Shown piece after piece: positions 8,846 through 18,022 of a stretch of 64,000 nucleotides of DNA (the first letter of the stretch is position 1; each line of letters begins with the position of its first letter). The stretch spans positions 32,065 through 96,064 of the forward strand of contig JBFMAV010000008.1 in NCBI GenBank assembly GCA_040755535.1, read 5' to 3'. The notes under the pieces are model-generated. The model made no database searches. It was not told where the DNA came from and saw only the letters and a list, made by a program, of their open reading frames with translations. The DNA is from Aquabacter sp040755535. Lineage in GTDB: Bacteria; Pseudomonadota; Alphaproteobacteria; Rhizobiales; Xanthobacteraceae. Both the position numbers and the translations under genes were made by a program.

Positions 8846-8872
8846 CCGATCCCGCTGAATCAATCGGATCGG
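8846..8872. repeat. Short inverted repeat, CCGATCC/GGATCGG
   Basis: Seven-base perfect arms at 8846-8852 and 8866-8872 around a 13-nt centre, 50 bp after the glutamine-synthetase-like gene. There is no T tract on either side, so it is not a clear terminator. It lies 36 bp from the longer palindrome at 8909 and shares the GATCGG core with it. Confidence 0.5.
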
Positions 8873-8908
8873 TGACTCAGTCTTTCATTTATTCTTAGCG
8901 CCTCGTTT

Positions 8909-8939
8909 GCCGATCTGATTGCGAGGCAATCAGATCGGC
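8909..8939. repeat. Palindromic intergenic element, 14-bp perfect arms
   Basis: Arms GCCGATCTGATTGC (8909-8922) and its exact complement (8926-8939) around the 3-nt loop GAG. The upstream flank reads CTCGTTT. A diverged copy with the same flank, loop position and core is found at 53788-53818, so this looks like a dispersed REP-like element rather than a gene-specific operator. No U run follows. Confidence 0.7.
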
Positions 8940-8958
8940 ATGTGCTCTATCGCGTCAA

Positions 8959-9168
8959 TCAGCCGACGCCGCCCGTCGTCTTGACCTTGGTCTGCGGGCC
9001 GTTCGGGTCACGGGGGGAAATTCCGCCGGATATGCCGTGCGATGACCCGGGCGTGCCGCCGGTAAATCCCCCGGACGGACCATGGGAAATCCGTGCGGCG
9101 GGCATCGCCTTTGGTGCCGATTGAGGCATCTGTTCGATCGGCTGGCGTGTCTGGGATGCGAGGTTCAT
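8959..9168 (-). CDS. Small Gly/Pro/Ser-rich protein of unknown function
   Basis: 69 residues, no signal peptide, no membrane segment, no known domain. The C-terminal two thirds (from about residue 30) are rich in Gly, Pro, Ser and Thr (HGPSGGFTGGTPG, SPRDPNGP) and likely disordered. The coding case rests on a textbook GGGAGG ribosome-binding site 6 nt before the ATG and an uninterrupted frame. It is a monocistronic gene between the palindromic repeats and the small membrane protein at 9304. Could still be a chance frame. Confidence 0.55.
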   Translation of the reverse strand: MNLASQTRQPIEQMPQSAPKAMPAARISHGPSGGFTGGTPGSSHGISGGISPRDPNGPQTKVKTTGGVG

Positions 9169-9303
9169 GTCATCCTCCCTCTCTTGTTATATCTTCGACA
9201 TGGGGATGCAGGGTGCCAATGTCCAGGGGGCGGGCATTTGCGCGAGATCAATGCGCCTTTCCATCTGACATGGCGGTCTTGAGCGGATCAGGGGAGGTCC
9301 GTC

Positions 9304-9408
9304 ATGCCCGCCAGCACCGCCATTGTCGTGTCCGCCATCGTTGTTCTGTTCGTGGGCTTTGCGCTCGTGCTCGCTTGGGCGGATCGCCATTGCGTGAGCA
9401 AGCACTGA
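9304..9408 (+). CDS. 34-residue single-span membrane protein
   Basis: Begins MPASTAIVVSAIVVLF, with one hydrophobic helix (residues 6-26: short, Ala/Val/Phe-rich) followed by a charged tail WADRHCVSKH. A strong GGGGAGG site lies about 6 nt upstream of the ATG. Small proteins with the same N-terminal pattern are, to my knowledge, widespread in Rhizobiales genomes, annotated as hypothetical. Likely inner membrane, N-out or N-in unknown. No function can be assigned. It is too short for routine gene finders with a 60-codon cutoff. Confidence 0.75.
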   Translation: MPASTAIVVSAIVVLFVGFALVLAWADRHCVSKH

Positions 9409-9447
9409 GAAAGCCCCGCACGCGGTTCGGCGCGTCTCTGACCGCAG

Positions 9448-10896
9448 TCAGTGATCGGACATTTCACTGCGCGGGTCGGGCATGGTGTTTTGCCGCGCGG
9501 CCTTGGGCGCGGCCATTTCCGCGCCCGCGTCCTTGGGCAAGCGCAGGAAGCTGAAGACCGACAGCGCGCTGATGGCCGCCACCAGCAGAAAGGCGGGGGT
9601 GAAGTCGGACAGGATGAGGTCTTCGCTGCCTCTGCCCGCGCGCATCGCTTCGAGCACGATCCCGGCGACCGCCACGCCCATGGACAGGGACACTTGCTGC
9701 GCCACGCTGGCGAAGGATGTGGCGCGGCTCATGTCGTGCTGGCTGACATCGGCATAGACGATGGCGTTGAGCGCGGTGAACTCCAGCGACCGGAAGAAGC
9801 CGCCGATCAGCAGGACGCCGACAATGGCAAGGTGCGGGGTCTGCGGCGTGAAGATAGCGTTGGCGGCAATGAAGGCCGAGGAAATCAGGCTGTTCGCCAC
9901 CAGAACCCGGCGGAATCCGAACCGGCGGATGATCGGCGCGGCGGTCGTCTTCATCACCATGGCCCCCGCGGAGGAGGCGAAGGTGAGCAGCCCCGAGGCA
10001 AAAGGGGAGAGGCCGAAGCAGACCTGAAGCATCAGCGGAAGCAGAAAGGGCAGCGCGCCGATGCCGATGCGGAAGGCAGAGGCCCCCACCACGCCGGCGC
10101 GGAACGTGGCGAGCTTCAAGAGGCCAAGGTCCAGAACGGCGTGCGGCGTGCGTCGGGCATGCGCCACATAGAGCGCGAAGGTGACCGCGCCGACGCCGAT
10201 GGCGCTGAGCGCGACCCAGGATGGGGTCTGCGCCTCGCCGAACAGGGCGAAGCCGAACACCAGGCCGGCCAGTCCCACCCCTGACAGCACCAATCCTTTC
10301 AGGTCCAGCGGCGGTACGTCCTCCTCGCGGACATTCTCGATGAAGCGCGTGGCGAGGATGACGCCGAGGACGCCGATGGGGACATTGATGAAGAAAATGA
10401 GCCGCCAGTCGAAATAGGTGGTGATGAGCCCTCCGAGAGGCGGGCCGAGAACCGGCCCCAGCAAGGCGGGCACCGTCAGCCAGGCGAGAGCGGAAACCAG
10501 TTCCGCCTTCGGGATGGATCGCAGGATCACAAGGCGCCCGACCGGCACCATCATGGCGCCGCCCATGCCCTGGATGATGCGGTAGAGCACGAAGTCGTAC
10601 AGGCTCGTGGACAGGCCGCAGAGGATGGAGCCCATCGTGAAGATCACGATCGCCGAGCGGAAGATGGTGCGCGCGCCATAGCGATCCGCCGCCCAGCCCG
10701 AGGCGGGAATGAAGACGGCAAGACTGAGCAGATACGAGGTCAAGGCCAGCTTCAGCGAGACCGGGTCCTCGTTCAAGGATTCGGCGATGGCCGGCAGCGC
10801 AGTGGAGATGACGGTCGAATCCACCTGCTCCATGAACAGGGCGCAGGCGACGATGAGCGGAATCAGCACATGCCGGGGGAGCGTGGGGACGGGCAT
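9448..10896 (-). CDS. MFS exporter, DHA2 (EmrB/QacA-type, 14-TM) family
   Basis: 482 residues with about 14 hydrophobic spans. Diagnostic motifs: D-x-T in QVDSTVISTALPAIA (TM1), GWAADRYGAR (motif A between TM2 and TM3), RIIQGMGGAMMVPVGR (motif B) and GPVLGPPLGG (motif C, TM5, antiporter signature). DHA2 proteins export drugs or metabolites by proton antiport; many pair with an HlyD-like adaptor, which is absent here, so it probably works alone. No ribosome-binding site was evident before the ATG. Divergent from nadE. Substrate unknown. Confidence 0.9.
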   Translation of the reverse strand: MPVPTLPRHVLIPLIVACALFMEQVDSTVISTALPAIAESLNEDPVSLKLALTSYLLSLAVFIPASGWAADRYGARTIFRSAIVIFTMGSILCGLSTSLYDFVLYRIIQGMGGAMMVPVGRLVILRSIPKAELVSALAWLTVPALLGPVLGPPLGGLITTYFDWRLIFFINVPIGVLGVILATRFIENVREEDVPPLDLKGLVLSGVGLAGLVFGFALFGEAQTPSWVALSAIGVGAVTFALYVAHARRTPHAVLDLGLLKLATFRAGVVGASAFRIGIGALPFLLPLMLQVCFGLSPFASGLLTFASSAGAMVMKTTAAPIIRRFGFRRVLVANSLISSAFIAANAIFTPQTPHLAIVGVLLIGGFFRSLEFTALNAIVYADVSQHDMSRATSFASVAQQVSLSMGVAVAGIVLEAMRAGRGSEDLILSDFTPAFLLVAAISALSVFSFLRLPKDAGAEMAAPKAARQNTMPDPRSEMSDH

Positions 10897-11107
10897 AAGC
10901 GGGCTTTTTGTACGCGCGACGGGATGGCGGACGGCATGGCGCGGCCAAGACCTTTCTTTCCTCTAACACACACACGGCCCCTCGCCAGTCACACGCACGT
11001 ATGAAAGTGGCGACCGCCCTTGTCGGCGCAGCCGAAATCCACGACCTTGCGCTTCCCCGGCGGCCGATCTCGTGTTCCGGGTCACGCTCCACTCAAGGCG
11101 CAGGGCG

Positions 11108-13147
11108 ATGGATTTCTTTTCCCTCTACAGCCACGATTTCATCCGCATCGCCTCCTGCGTTCCGCGCGCGCGGGTCGCGGATCCGGCCTTCGCGGCGGAA
11201 GAGACCTTGCGTCTTGCCCAGGAGGGACATGCGGCGGGAACGGCGATCCTGCTCTTTCCCGAGCTTGGCCTGTCCTCCTATGCCATCGACGACCTGCTGT
11301 TCCAGGACGCGCTCCTCGACAGTGTGCAGGCGGCGCTCAGGCAGATTGTGGAGGCCGCGCGCGCGCTCGATCCGATCCTGGTGGTGGGGGCGCCTCTGCG
11401 GGCCGGCGGCCGGCTCTATAATTGCGGGCTGGTGATCCACCGGGGAGCTATCCTCGGCGTGGTTCCCAAGACCTACCTGCCGAACTACCGCGAATTCTAC
11501 GAGCAGCGCCATTTCACCACCGGCGCGGGGACAAGCGGCACCATCGCCCTCGCGGGGCAGGAGGTTCCCTTCGGCACGGATCTTCTGTTCCGGACCACAG
11601 GGGCGGTGCCCGTGACTTTTCACGTGGAGATCTGCGAAGACGTATGGGTCCCGCTGCCCCCTTCCACCCGTGCGGCCCTCAACGGCGCGGAGATCCTGCT
11701 CAACCTGTCGGCCAGCAACATCACGATCGGAAAGGCGGAGACGCGCCGGCTGCTCTGCGCCAGCCAGTCCGCGCGCGCCGTCGCGGCCTATGCTTATTCC
11801 GCGGCGGGGCCGGGGGAATCCACCACGGACCTCGCATGGGACGGCCACGCCGCGGTGTTCGAATATGGCGATCTGCTCGCGGAGACCCCGCGCTTTCCCG
11901 CCGGCGCCGTCATGGCGCAGGCAGATGTTGATCTTGGTCGCATCCGCCAGGAACGCATGCGGATGAACAGTTTCGGGCTGTGCGCGCGCGAGGAGGGGGA
12001 TCGCGGCCCGGCTTATCGCGAGGTCGTCTTCGCGCTTGAGGGACCGCAGCATTGTGTGCCCCTGGAGCGTGCCGTGGAACGCTTCCCCTTCGTGCCGTCG
12101 AACCCGGCGCGGCTGCGGGAGGACTGCTACGAAGCCTACAACATCCAGGTTCAGGGGCTCGCCAAGCGGATCGCCTCGTCCGGGGCCGAGACGCTCGTGA
12201 TCGGGGTCTCTGGGGGCCTCGATTCCACCCAGGCTCTCATCGTCGCCACGCGCGCCATGGAGTCCCTCGGACGAGACCGAAGTGAGGTTCTGGCCTATAC
12301 GCTGCCCGGCTTTGCCACATCGGATGACACCAAGGCCAATGCCTGGGCGCTGATGCGGGCGCTCGGTGTCACCGCGCAGGAGATCGACATCCGCCCCGCC
12401 GCCCGCCAGATGCTCGCGGATCTGCGCCATCCGTTCGCGGGCGGAGATCCCGTCTATGACGTGACGTTCGAGAATGTTCAGGCGGGGCTGCGCACCGATT
12501 ATCTCTTCCGCCTCGCCAACCAGAATCGCGGTCTGGTCGTGGGCACGGGCGATCTCTCGGAGCTTGGGCTCGGCTGGTGCACGTTCGGCGTGGGCGACCA
12601 CATGAGCCATTACAACGTCAATGCGTCGGTGCCGAAGACGCTCATTCAACATCTCATCAGGTTCGTCGCGGCCTCCGGCGATGTGTCCGAGCAGACCGCA
12701 CAGGTGCTTCATGCCATCCTGGCCACGGAAATCTCGCCGGAGCTCGTGCCTGCGCAGGATGGCAAGCCCATTCAGTCCACCCAGGCCATTGTCGGCCCTT
12801 ATGCGTTGCAGGACTTCAATCTCTTCTACCTCACCCGCTACGGGTTCCGGCCGTCCAAGATCGCCTTCCTGTCGCACCACGCCTGGAGCGATGCGGCGCG
12901 CGGCGCTTGGCCGGTGGACCTGCCGGAGGAGGAAAAGCGGGCCTATGACCTGCCTGAGATCCGTCACTGGCTGGACGTGTTTCTCCGCCGCTTCTTCGCC
13001 AACCAGTTCAAGCGGTCCACGTTGCCGAACGGGCCGAAAATCACGTCGGGGGGCTCGCTCTCCCCGCGCGGCGACTGGCGCGCACCCTCTGACGGTGACG
13101 CGGGTCCCTGGCTCGCGGACCTTGCGGCGCACGTCCCCGTGGCGTGA
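11108..13147 (+). CDS. nadE: Glutamine-dependent NAD+ synthetase
   Basis: 679 residues. The N-terminal nitrilase-type glutaminase domain has the Glu52-Lys121-Cys176 triad (FPELGL, PKTYLPN, EICEDVW). The C-terminal ATP-pyrophosphatase domain has the PP-loop SGGLDS at 368-373. Amidates nicotinic acid adenine dinucleotide to NAD+, using ammonia tunnelled from glutamine. The start MDFFSLYSHDF matches the conserved beginning of the long bacterial form; the upstream ATG at 11072 adds 12 unrelated residues. The ABC exporter gene starts 56 bp downstream, or overlaps by 4 bp if its alternative GTG is used. Confidence 0.95.
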   Translation: MDFFSLYSHDFIRIASCVPRARVADPAFAAEETLRLAQEGHAAGTAILLFPELGLSSYAIDDLLFQDALLDSVQAALRQIVEAARALDPILVVGAPLRAGGRLYNCGLVIHRGAILGVVPKTYLPNYREFYEQRHFTTGAGTSGTIALAGQEVPFGTDLLFRTTGAVPVTFHVEICEDVWVPLPPSTRAALNGAEILLNLSASNITIGKAETRRLLCASQSARAVAAYAYSAAGPGESTTDLAWDGHAAVFEYGDLLAETPRFPAGAVMAQADVDLGRIRQERMRMNSFGLCAREEGDRGPAYREVVFALEGPQHCVPLERAVERFPFVPSNPARLREDCYEAYNIQVQGLAKRIASSGAETLVIGVSGGLDSTQALIVATRAMESLGRDRSEVLAYTLPGFATSDDTKANAWALMRALGVTAQEIDIRPAARQMLADLRHPFAGGDPVYDVTFENVQAGLRTDYLFRLANQNRGLVVGTGDLSELGLGWCTFGVGDHMSHYNVNASVPKTLIQHLIRFVAASGDVSEQTAQVLHAILATEISPELVPAQDGKPIQSTQAIVGPYALQDFNLFYLTRYGFRPSKIAFLSHHAWSDAARGAWPVDLPEEEKRAYDLPEIRHWLDVFLRRFFANQFKRSTLPNGPKITSGGSLSPRGDWRAPSDGDAGPWLADLAAHVPVA

Positions 13148-13203
13148 AAGGTCTGGCGGTCTGCGCGGACTGGTTGCATTCTTCTCTCGAAAGGCGGGGG
13201 ATT

Positions 13204-14946
13204 ATGCGGGACCTTTTCCGGCGATGCATCGCCTTCAGCACGGATGTCGCGCGGCACGCAGGACCTGCCGGGCTTGTGGGGGCGGCGCTGGTCGGGCTGG
13301 CGGCCCTGCTGGATGGGCTGGGACTGGCGTTGATCCTGCCTTTGCTGGCCACTTTGTTTGACGATGCCGCCCTCGCGAAAGCGCCGCTCTCCGCTCTCGT
13401 GGGGATGCTTCCGTCAGGGCTCTCGCAAGCCACGCGCCTCGGCCTTCTCTTGTCCGCCTTCTGCGCTTTGATGGCGAGCAGAGCCGCCATCCTGTGGCTC
13501 CGCGATGCACATCTGGCTGCACTCCAGGTCAGCTTTGTCGAAGCCAAGCGTCGCTCGCTCGCTCTGGGGCTCGCCCGGGCAGACTGGGAGCGGCTGGCGG
13601 TCCTGGGCCATGCCCGCGTGACCCATCTGCTCAGCGCCGACATTCATCGCTGCGGGGCGGGCGCGCATTTTCTGCTCCAATCCGCGACGGCCTGCGTCAT
13701 GATCCTGGTCCAGGTCTCGCTCGCCCTGCTGCTCGCGCCCCTGCTCGCCCTCTGCGCCCTTGCGCTGATGGCACTCGGCGCCGTGCTCCTGGCCGGCCTC
13801 ATCGCGCGCGCCCATCGGGCGGGCACGGCTCTCAGCCGTTCCAATCACTCGATTCTCGACGAGGTGGGGCGTTTCCTGTCGGGCATGAAGTTGGCGAAAA
13901 GCCAGAATCTGGAGGGCCGTTTCGTCGGCGCATTCCTGCACGGCTTGGACCGCGCCGGCGCGCAGCAGATGGCGTTCGTGCGCCAGCAATCCTTGACGCG
14001 TGGGCTGTGGAGCCTGCTCGGTATTATCGTGGCGGCGGGTGTCGTTTGGGTGGGCTTCGCCGGCTTCGCCTTAGCGCCGCCTGTATTGTTGACGCTGCTT
14101 GTCGTGCTGAGCCGCATCAGTGGCCCCGCCTCTCAGATCCAACTCGGTCTTCAGCAGATCGCCTACAGCCTTCCCGCCTGGGAAGAGGTTTGTACCCTCA
14201 CCCGGGACCTGGAGCGCGATGGCCCCCGCATGGTGGGGGCACCTGTCACGCCAGCCCCGCAAGGGGGCGTCCGACTGGAACGGGTGACATATCTCCATGC
14301 CGGGGGCGGCGGCGTGCGCGATGTGAGCCTCACGCTGATGCCGGGCGAAGTGGTGGGCCTGAATGGACCGTCCGGCGCGGGCAAGACGACGCTCCTGGAC
14401 GTGGCCTGCGGCCTGTTGCGCCCGCAGGCGGGCGAAGTGTGGATCGGGAATGCGAAACTCGATGCCGAAGCCGCGCGGGCCTGGCGAGAGAACATCGCCT
14501 ATGTCGCGCAGGATCCGGTCATGTTCAACGACACGGTGCGCGCCAACCTGGCCTGGATGCGTCCCACCGCGACGATGGACGAAATGGACGCTGCGCTCGC
14601 CGTTGTCGGCGCAAGCGCCCTGGTCGCGCGTCTCCCCAAGGGCCTCGAGACGATCGTCGGGGAGCGGGGTGGACTTTTATCAGGCGGGGAGCGCCAGCGC
14701 CTTGCCTTGGCCCGCGCACTGCTCCGTCGGCCCGTCCTCTTGCTGTTGGACGAAGCGACAAGCGCCATCGATCCGGCGGGCGAGCGGGCGGTGATGGATG
14801 GCCTGCGCATGCTCGATCCACGGCCGGCCGTGCTCCTCGTCGCCCATCGCGCCGAAACCCTCAGCTTGTGTGACAGGGTCATCCGCCTTGCTCCGACCTC
14901 CCGTGCAGACCAGCCGGCGTCCCTTCTGCAGAGGGTCGGCCCGTGA
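13204..14946 (+). CDS. ABC exporter half-transporter (permease-ATPase fusion)
   Basis: 580 residues from ATG 13204, preceded by a GGGGG site. Six-span type-IV exporter membrane domain in residues 1-330, ATPase from about 355. Walker A GPSGAGKT begins at residue 388, the signature LSGGERQRLALARALL and Walker B VLLLLDEATSAID follow. Such half-transporters homodimerise to export lipids, peptides or glycans. A GTG at 13144 overlapping the nadE stop is an alternative start. The next gene, a nucleotidyltransferase-fold protein, overlaps the stop by 4 bp, so the two are translationally coupled and probably act together. Substrate unknown. Confidence 0.88.
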   Translation: MRDLFRRCIAFSTDVARHAGPAGLVGAALVGLAALLDGLGLALILPLLATLFDDAALAKAPLSALVGMLPSGLSQATRLGLLLSAFCALMASRAAILWLRDAHLAALQVSFVEAKRRSLALGLARADWERLAVLGHARVTHLLSADIHRCGAGAHFLLQSATACVMILVQVSLALLLAPLLALCALALMALGAVLLAGLIARAHRAGTALSRSNHSILDEVGRFLSGMKLAKSQNLEGRFVGAFLHGLDRAGAQQMAFVRQQSLTRGLWSLLGIIVAAGVVWVGFAGFALAPPVLLTLLVVLSRISGPASQIQLGLQQIAYSLPAWEEVCTLTRDLERDGPRMVGAPVTPAPQGGVRLERVTYLHAGGGGVRDVSLTLMPGEVVGLNGPSGAGKTTLLDVACGLLRPQAGEVWIGNAKLDAEAARAWRENIAYVAQDPVMFNDTVRANLAWMRPTATMDEMDAALAVVGASALVARLPKGLETIVGERGGLLSGGERQRLALARALLRRPVLLLLDEATSAIDPAGERAVMDGLRMLDPRPAVLLVAHRAETLSLCDRVIRLAPTSRADQPASLLQRVGP

Positions 14947-16109
14947 GCAAGCGCGATCCTGAATTTGCGCTCCTTGCGGCGTGCTGCCAGTGGCCTCCCG
15001 GTCCCCGACGCCTGTCGGCGATCGCGGATGCGGCGCGAGGCGCCATCGATTGGGATCGGTTCGAGCGGCTGGTGACGCGCCACCGCGTGACGGGTCTGGC
15101 CGCACAGGGCCTCGCGTCGGTCCAAGTCGGACCTGCGACCGTGCGCGCGCGACTGGGCGGCGCGGCCCTGGGGGTGGCGACCGCGCACCTGGCCATGACC
15201 GCCGAGGCCCTGCGCCTTCAGCGCCTCTTCGATGCGGCGGGTATACGCGCCTTCATGGTGAAGGGAGTGGCGGTGTCTCGGCTGGCCTATGGCGAGGCGG
15301 CGGTGAAGCAATCGAAGGATCTCGATCTCGTCGTGCCCTTGGAGGACTTCGCAAAGGCTGAGGCCCTGCTGGGTGAAGCTGGGTATGTCCTATGGGCGAG
15401 CGAGGCGCCGCTTTCCCCCGAGGAGTGGGCTCTGGCGTTGCGGTTCGCCAAGCATCGGGGCTTCCGTCACCCTTCCGGCACTTTGGTGGAGTTGCACTTC
15501 CGTCTGGAGCGAAACCCGGTGGCGCAAGCGTCCCTGGGGAACGCACCACCCCTTCAAGACGTCGCCATGGGGGAAGGGAGCGTGCGCACGCTCGCTAACC
15601 CTGTGCTTTACACCTACCTCTGCATTCATGGAGGCGGCCACGCGTGGCGGCGCCTGAAATGGCTCGCAGACCTTGCCGCTTTCCTCGCTTCGACTAAGGC
15701 AGATCTCGTTCAACTTCATGAGGGCGCGGCCGGGCGGGGGGCCCGGCGGGCCTCCGCCGTGGCGCTGGCCCTGTGCCATGACGAGCTTGGACTTGACGTG
15801 CCCCCCGCGCTCCTGCGTGAGGCGCGCACGTCGCTGGTGGGCCGCATATTTCTTGTCAACGCGCGTGCCGCCCTTCGTGCGGAAGGTCGGGGGGGATGGG
15901 GGCAGGAACTCATGGTGCTGCGCGAGCGGCTGTGCCGAATGCTGATGTTGGACAGCCTGGCCTATTTGGGCGAAGAGGTGCGCCTCGTCCTGGTGTCCGA
16001 GTCGGACGCCCGCACCTTGCGTCTGCCCCCGCGCTGGTCGTTCCTTTATCCGCTGGTGCGGGTGCCGCTCCTTATCGAACGGATCTGGCGTCGCACGATG
16101 CGGGGCTGA
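14943..16109 (+). CDS. NTP_transf_5-type nucleotidyltransferase-fold protein
   Basis: 388 residues, GTG start overlapping the exporter stop. The core FMVKGVAV ... KDLDLVVP carries the acidic pair Asp126 and Asp128 of the Pol-beta-like nucleotidyltransferase superfamily. The later HGGGHAWRRLKWLADLA segment is typical of the uncharacterised NTP_transf_5 group (PF14907). Members are often found beside ABC exporters, asparagine-synthetase-like proteins and PqqD-like proteins in peptide or polysaccharide clusters. Here only the exporter is present, with no visible precursor peptide or cyclase. Whether it transfers nucleotides is unproven. Confidence 0.8.
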   Translation: MSKRDPEFALLAACCQWPPGPRRLSAIADAARGAIDWDRFERLVTRHRVTGLAAQGLASVQVGPATVRARLGGAALGVATAHLAMTAEALRLQRLFDAAGIRAFMVKGVAVSRLAYGEAAVKQSKDLDLVVPLEDFAKAEALLGEAGYVLWASEAPLSPEEWALALRFAKHRGFRHPSGTLVELHFRLERNPVAQASLGNAPPLQDVAMGEGSVRTLANPVLYTYLCIHGGGHAWRRLKWLADLAAFLASTKADLVQLHEGAAGRGARRASAVALALCHDELGLDVPPALLREARTSLVGRIFLVNARAALRAEGRGGWGQELMVLRERLCRMLMLDSLAYLGEEVRLVLVSESDARTLRLPPRWSFLYPLVRVPLLIERIWRRTMRG

Positions 16110-16149
16110 CGGTTATCCGACCCGGCGAATATGCCGTGCACGGGCGGCA

Positions 16150-16184
16150 GCGGTTCGACAGCCCGCACCGCGCCGTCGAACCGC
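16150..16184. terminator. Hairpin between convergent genes
   Basis: Perfect 10-bp arms GCGGTTCGAC / GTCGAACCGC with a 15-nt GC-rich loop, midway between the stops of the nucleotidyltransferase (16109) and the SDR (16201). There is no U run, so it may be a bidirectional processing or Rho-assisted stop rather than a classical terminator. Confidence 0.45.
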
Positions 16185-16200
16185 AATCGCCAGCCAAATG

Positions 16201-17001
16201 TCAGGTGGTCGCGCGGGCACGCCGCAAGGTCGGCAGGCCGATGCCGGCGGCATCGAAGCCCCCATCAACCGCCAGTTCCTGTCCGGTGATGTAGCTGGCC
16301 CGCGCGCTGCACAGGAAGAACACCGCCTCGGCCAGCTCCTCTTCCAGCCCATAGCGCGCGAGCGGGATGGCGTCGTGATAGTCGGCGCGGATTTCCGGCG
16401 AGTGCACGGCCTTCGCCATGGCGGTCTCCACCGGCCCGGGAGCGACCGCGTTCACGCGGATGCCGTGGCCCGCAAGCTCCACCGCCAATTGCTTCGTCAG
16501 GTGCGCAAGTCCCGCCTTGCTGGTGCCGTAGGCCGAGCGGAGCGTGGAGGCGCGCAGGCCGGAAATCGACGTGATGTTCACGATGGCCCCGCCGCCCTGT
16601 TCCTTCATGAGCGGCACGGCTGCCTTGGTGCACAGGAACGGGCCAGTCAGATTGACATCGAGAACCCGCTTCCACTCCGCCTCCTCGGTTTCAAGGATGG
16701 GCTTGAACACCGCGACCCCCGCATTGTTGACCAGGGCGTCGAGCCTCCCAAAGGATGCCTGGATCTTCTCCATCGCTCCGGCCACGGCGCGCGCGTCCGA
16801 GACGTCGCATTCCAGGGGAAGCACGCGCTCCGCGCCTCCAAGCTCGGCGGCGACTTCCCTCTGGCACTCGCCCAGGATATCCAGCACCGCCACCCGCCAG
16901 CCTTCAGCAAGAAAACGCCGCGCGACGGCAAGGCCGATGCCGCGGGCGGCGCCTGTGACAAGTGCGACCTGGGAGGATGTGGAGGTGGAAGAATCGGACA
17001 T
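16201..17001 (-). CDS. Short-chain dehydrogenase/reductase (classical SDR)
   Basis: 266 residues. The Rossmann cofactor motif TGAARGIG is at about 16-23, NNAG follows, catalytic Ser in ITSISG, and YGTSK (YxxxK). The ending DGGFDAAGIG is normal for the family. Asp after the second beta strand (VAVLDI) suggests NAD(H) preference. Substrate cannot be inferred; neighbours do not form a pathway. The ribosome-binding site is weak. Ends convergently with the nucleotidyltransferase gene. Confidence 0.9.
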   Translation of the reverse strand: MSDSSTSTSSQVALVTGAARGIGLAVARRFLAEGWRVAVLDILGECQREVAAELGGAERVLPLECDVSDARAVAGAMEKIQASFGRLDALVNNAGVAVFKPILETEEAEWKRVLDVNLTGPFLCTKAAVPLMKEQGGGAIVNITSISGLRASTLRSAYGTSKAGLAHLTKQLAVELAGHGIRVNAVAPGPVETAMAKAVHSPEIRADYHDAIPLARYGLEEELAEAVFFLCSARASYITGQELAVDGGFDAAGIGLPTLRRARATT

Positions 17002-17106
17002 GGCGTGGCACTTCTTTTTCTTTGAGGCGCATCCGGTCGGATGTGGTGCACCGTCTCTAGAGCACGGGTCGATGCGCGCGCAACGGGGGGCGGGCGTGAG
17101 GCTGCT

Positions 17107-17874
17107 TCACCTTCGGATCGCGCGCAGCCCTTGCGCCTCCAGCGCTGTCCAGGCCGCCTCGGCATCGTCCGCGAAGCGGAACAAGGCCAGTTCCTCCGCC
17201 GTCACCATGCCCTGAGTTACCAAGGCATTGAAATTCACGATCGTCCGCCAATACGCTTCGTCGAACAGCACGATGGCGATGGGCGGCGACTTGTCGGTCG
17301 CCCGCAAGGTGAGGATTTCGAAAAGTTCGTCCAACGTGCCGAACCCGCCGGGAAACACCACCAGACCGTTGGCGCGCATGGCGAGGTGCATCTTGCGCAT
17401 GGCGAAATAGTGAAACTGGAAGGTCAATTCGGGGGTGGTGTAAGGGTTCGGCGCCTGCTCGTGGGGCAACGCCACGTTGAAGCCGATGGAGGGCGCGCCG
17501 GCTTCCATGGCGCCCCGGTTCGCCGCCTCCATGAGCCCGGGTCCCCCGCCGGTGGCGATGACATTGTCCCGGATCTTTTGCTCGTGGCACAGCGCCCCGC
17601 CCCGCTCGGAGGCGATGCGCCCGAAGAGGCGCGCCTGCGCATACCATCGCGCCTGGTGGCCGGGGCCGTCCGCGCGCACGCGCGCCGATCCGAAGGCGAC
17701 AATGGTGGAGCGGACCTGCCAGGCGCGCAGCGCCTCCTCCGCCTTGGAATATTCCAGCAGGAACCGCACCCCGCGCATGGAATCGCCCAGCAGGAAGTCT
17801 TGGTCGAGCGCCGGCAGGCGAAAGGCCGGGAAAGCGGACGTGTCCCGTGGCTGGGGAATGGGGGTGAGGGGCAT
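17107..17874 (-). CDS. LOG-family protein (lysine decarboxylase-like Rossmann fold)
   Basis: 255 residues from ATG 17874, which has AAGGAA upstream. The diagnostic motifs GGGPGLMEAANRGA and PGGFGTLDELFE (PGGxGTxxE) identify the LOG family. Proven members cleave nucleoside 5'-monophosphates, including cytokinin ribotides, to base and ribose phosphate. The true reaction here is unknown. The N-terminus (first 35 residues) is longer than the shortest family members and resembles the TIGR00730 long-form group. Divergent from the HlyD-type adaptor gene. A frame open upstream to 18429 lacks homology. Confidence 0.87.
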   Translation of the reverse strand: MPLTPIPQPRDTSAFPAFRLPALDQDFLLGDSMRGVRFLLEYSKAEEALRAWQVRSTIVAFGSARVRADGPGHQARWYAQARLFGRIASERGGALCHEQKIRDNVIATGGGPGLMEAANRGAMEAGAPSIGFNVALPHEQAPNPYTTPELTFQFHYFAMRKMHLAMRANGLVVFPGGFGTLDELFEILTLRATDKSPPIAIVLFDEAYWRTIVNFNALVTQGMVTAEELALFRFADDAEAAWTALEAQGLRAIRR

Positions 17875-18022
17875 GACGCATTCCTTGGAACGAGATGGCC
17901 GGTGCGGGGCACCGGTCACGTTCGCGCCACCATGGCGGGCGGGATGATTTGTATCAATGACCGCGCGGCAGGGTGCTTTCAGGATCGAACCATCTGGTTT
18001 TGTCGAAGGAAGGAGCAGGCCA

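Noticed and set aside
14863..14880. TGTCACA on the minus strand inside the ABC exporter gene
   Set aside because: Lies within a coding region and faces no gene start; not treated as an ECF41 promoter.
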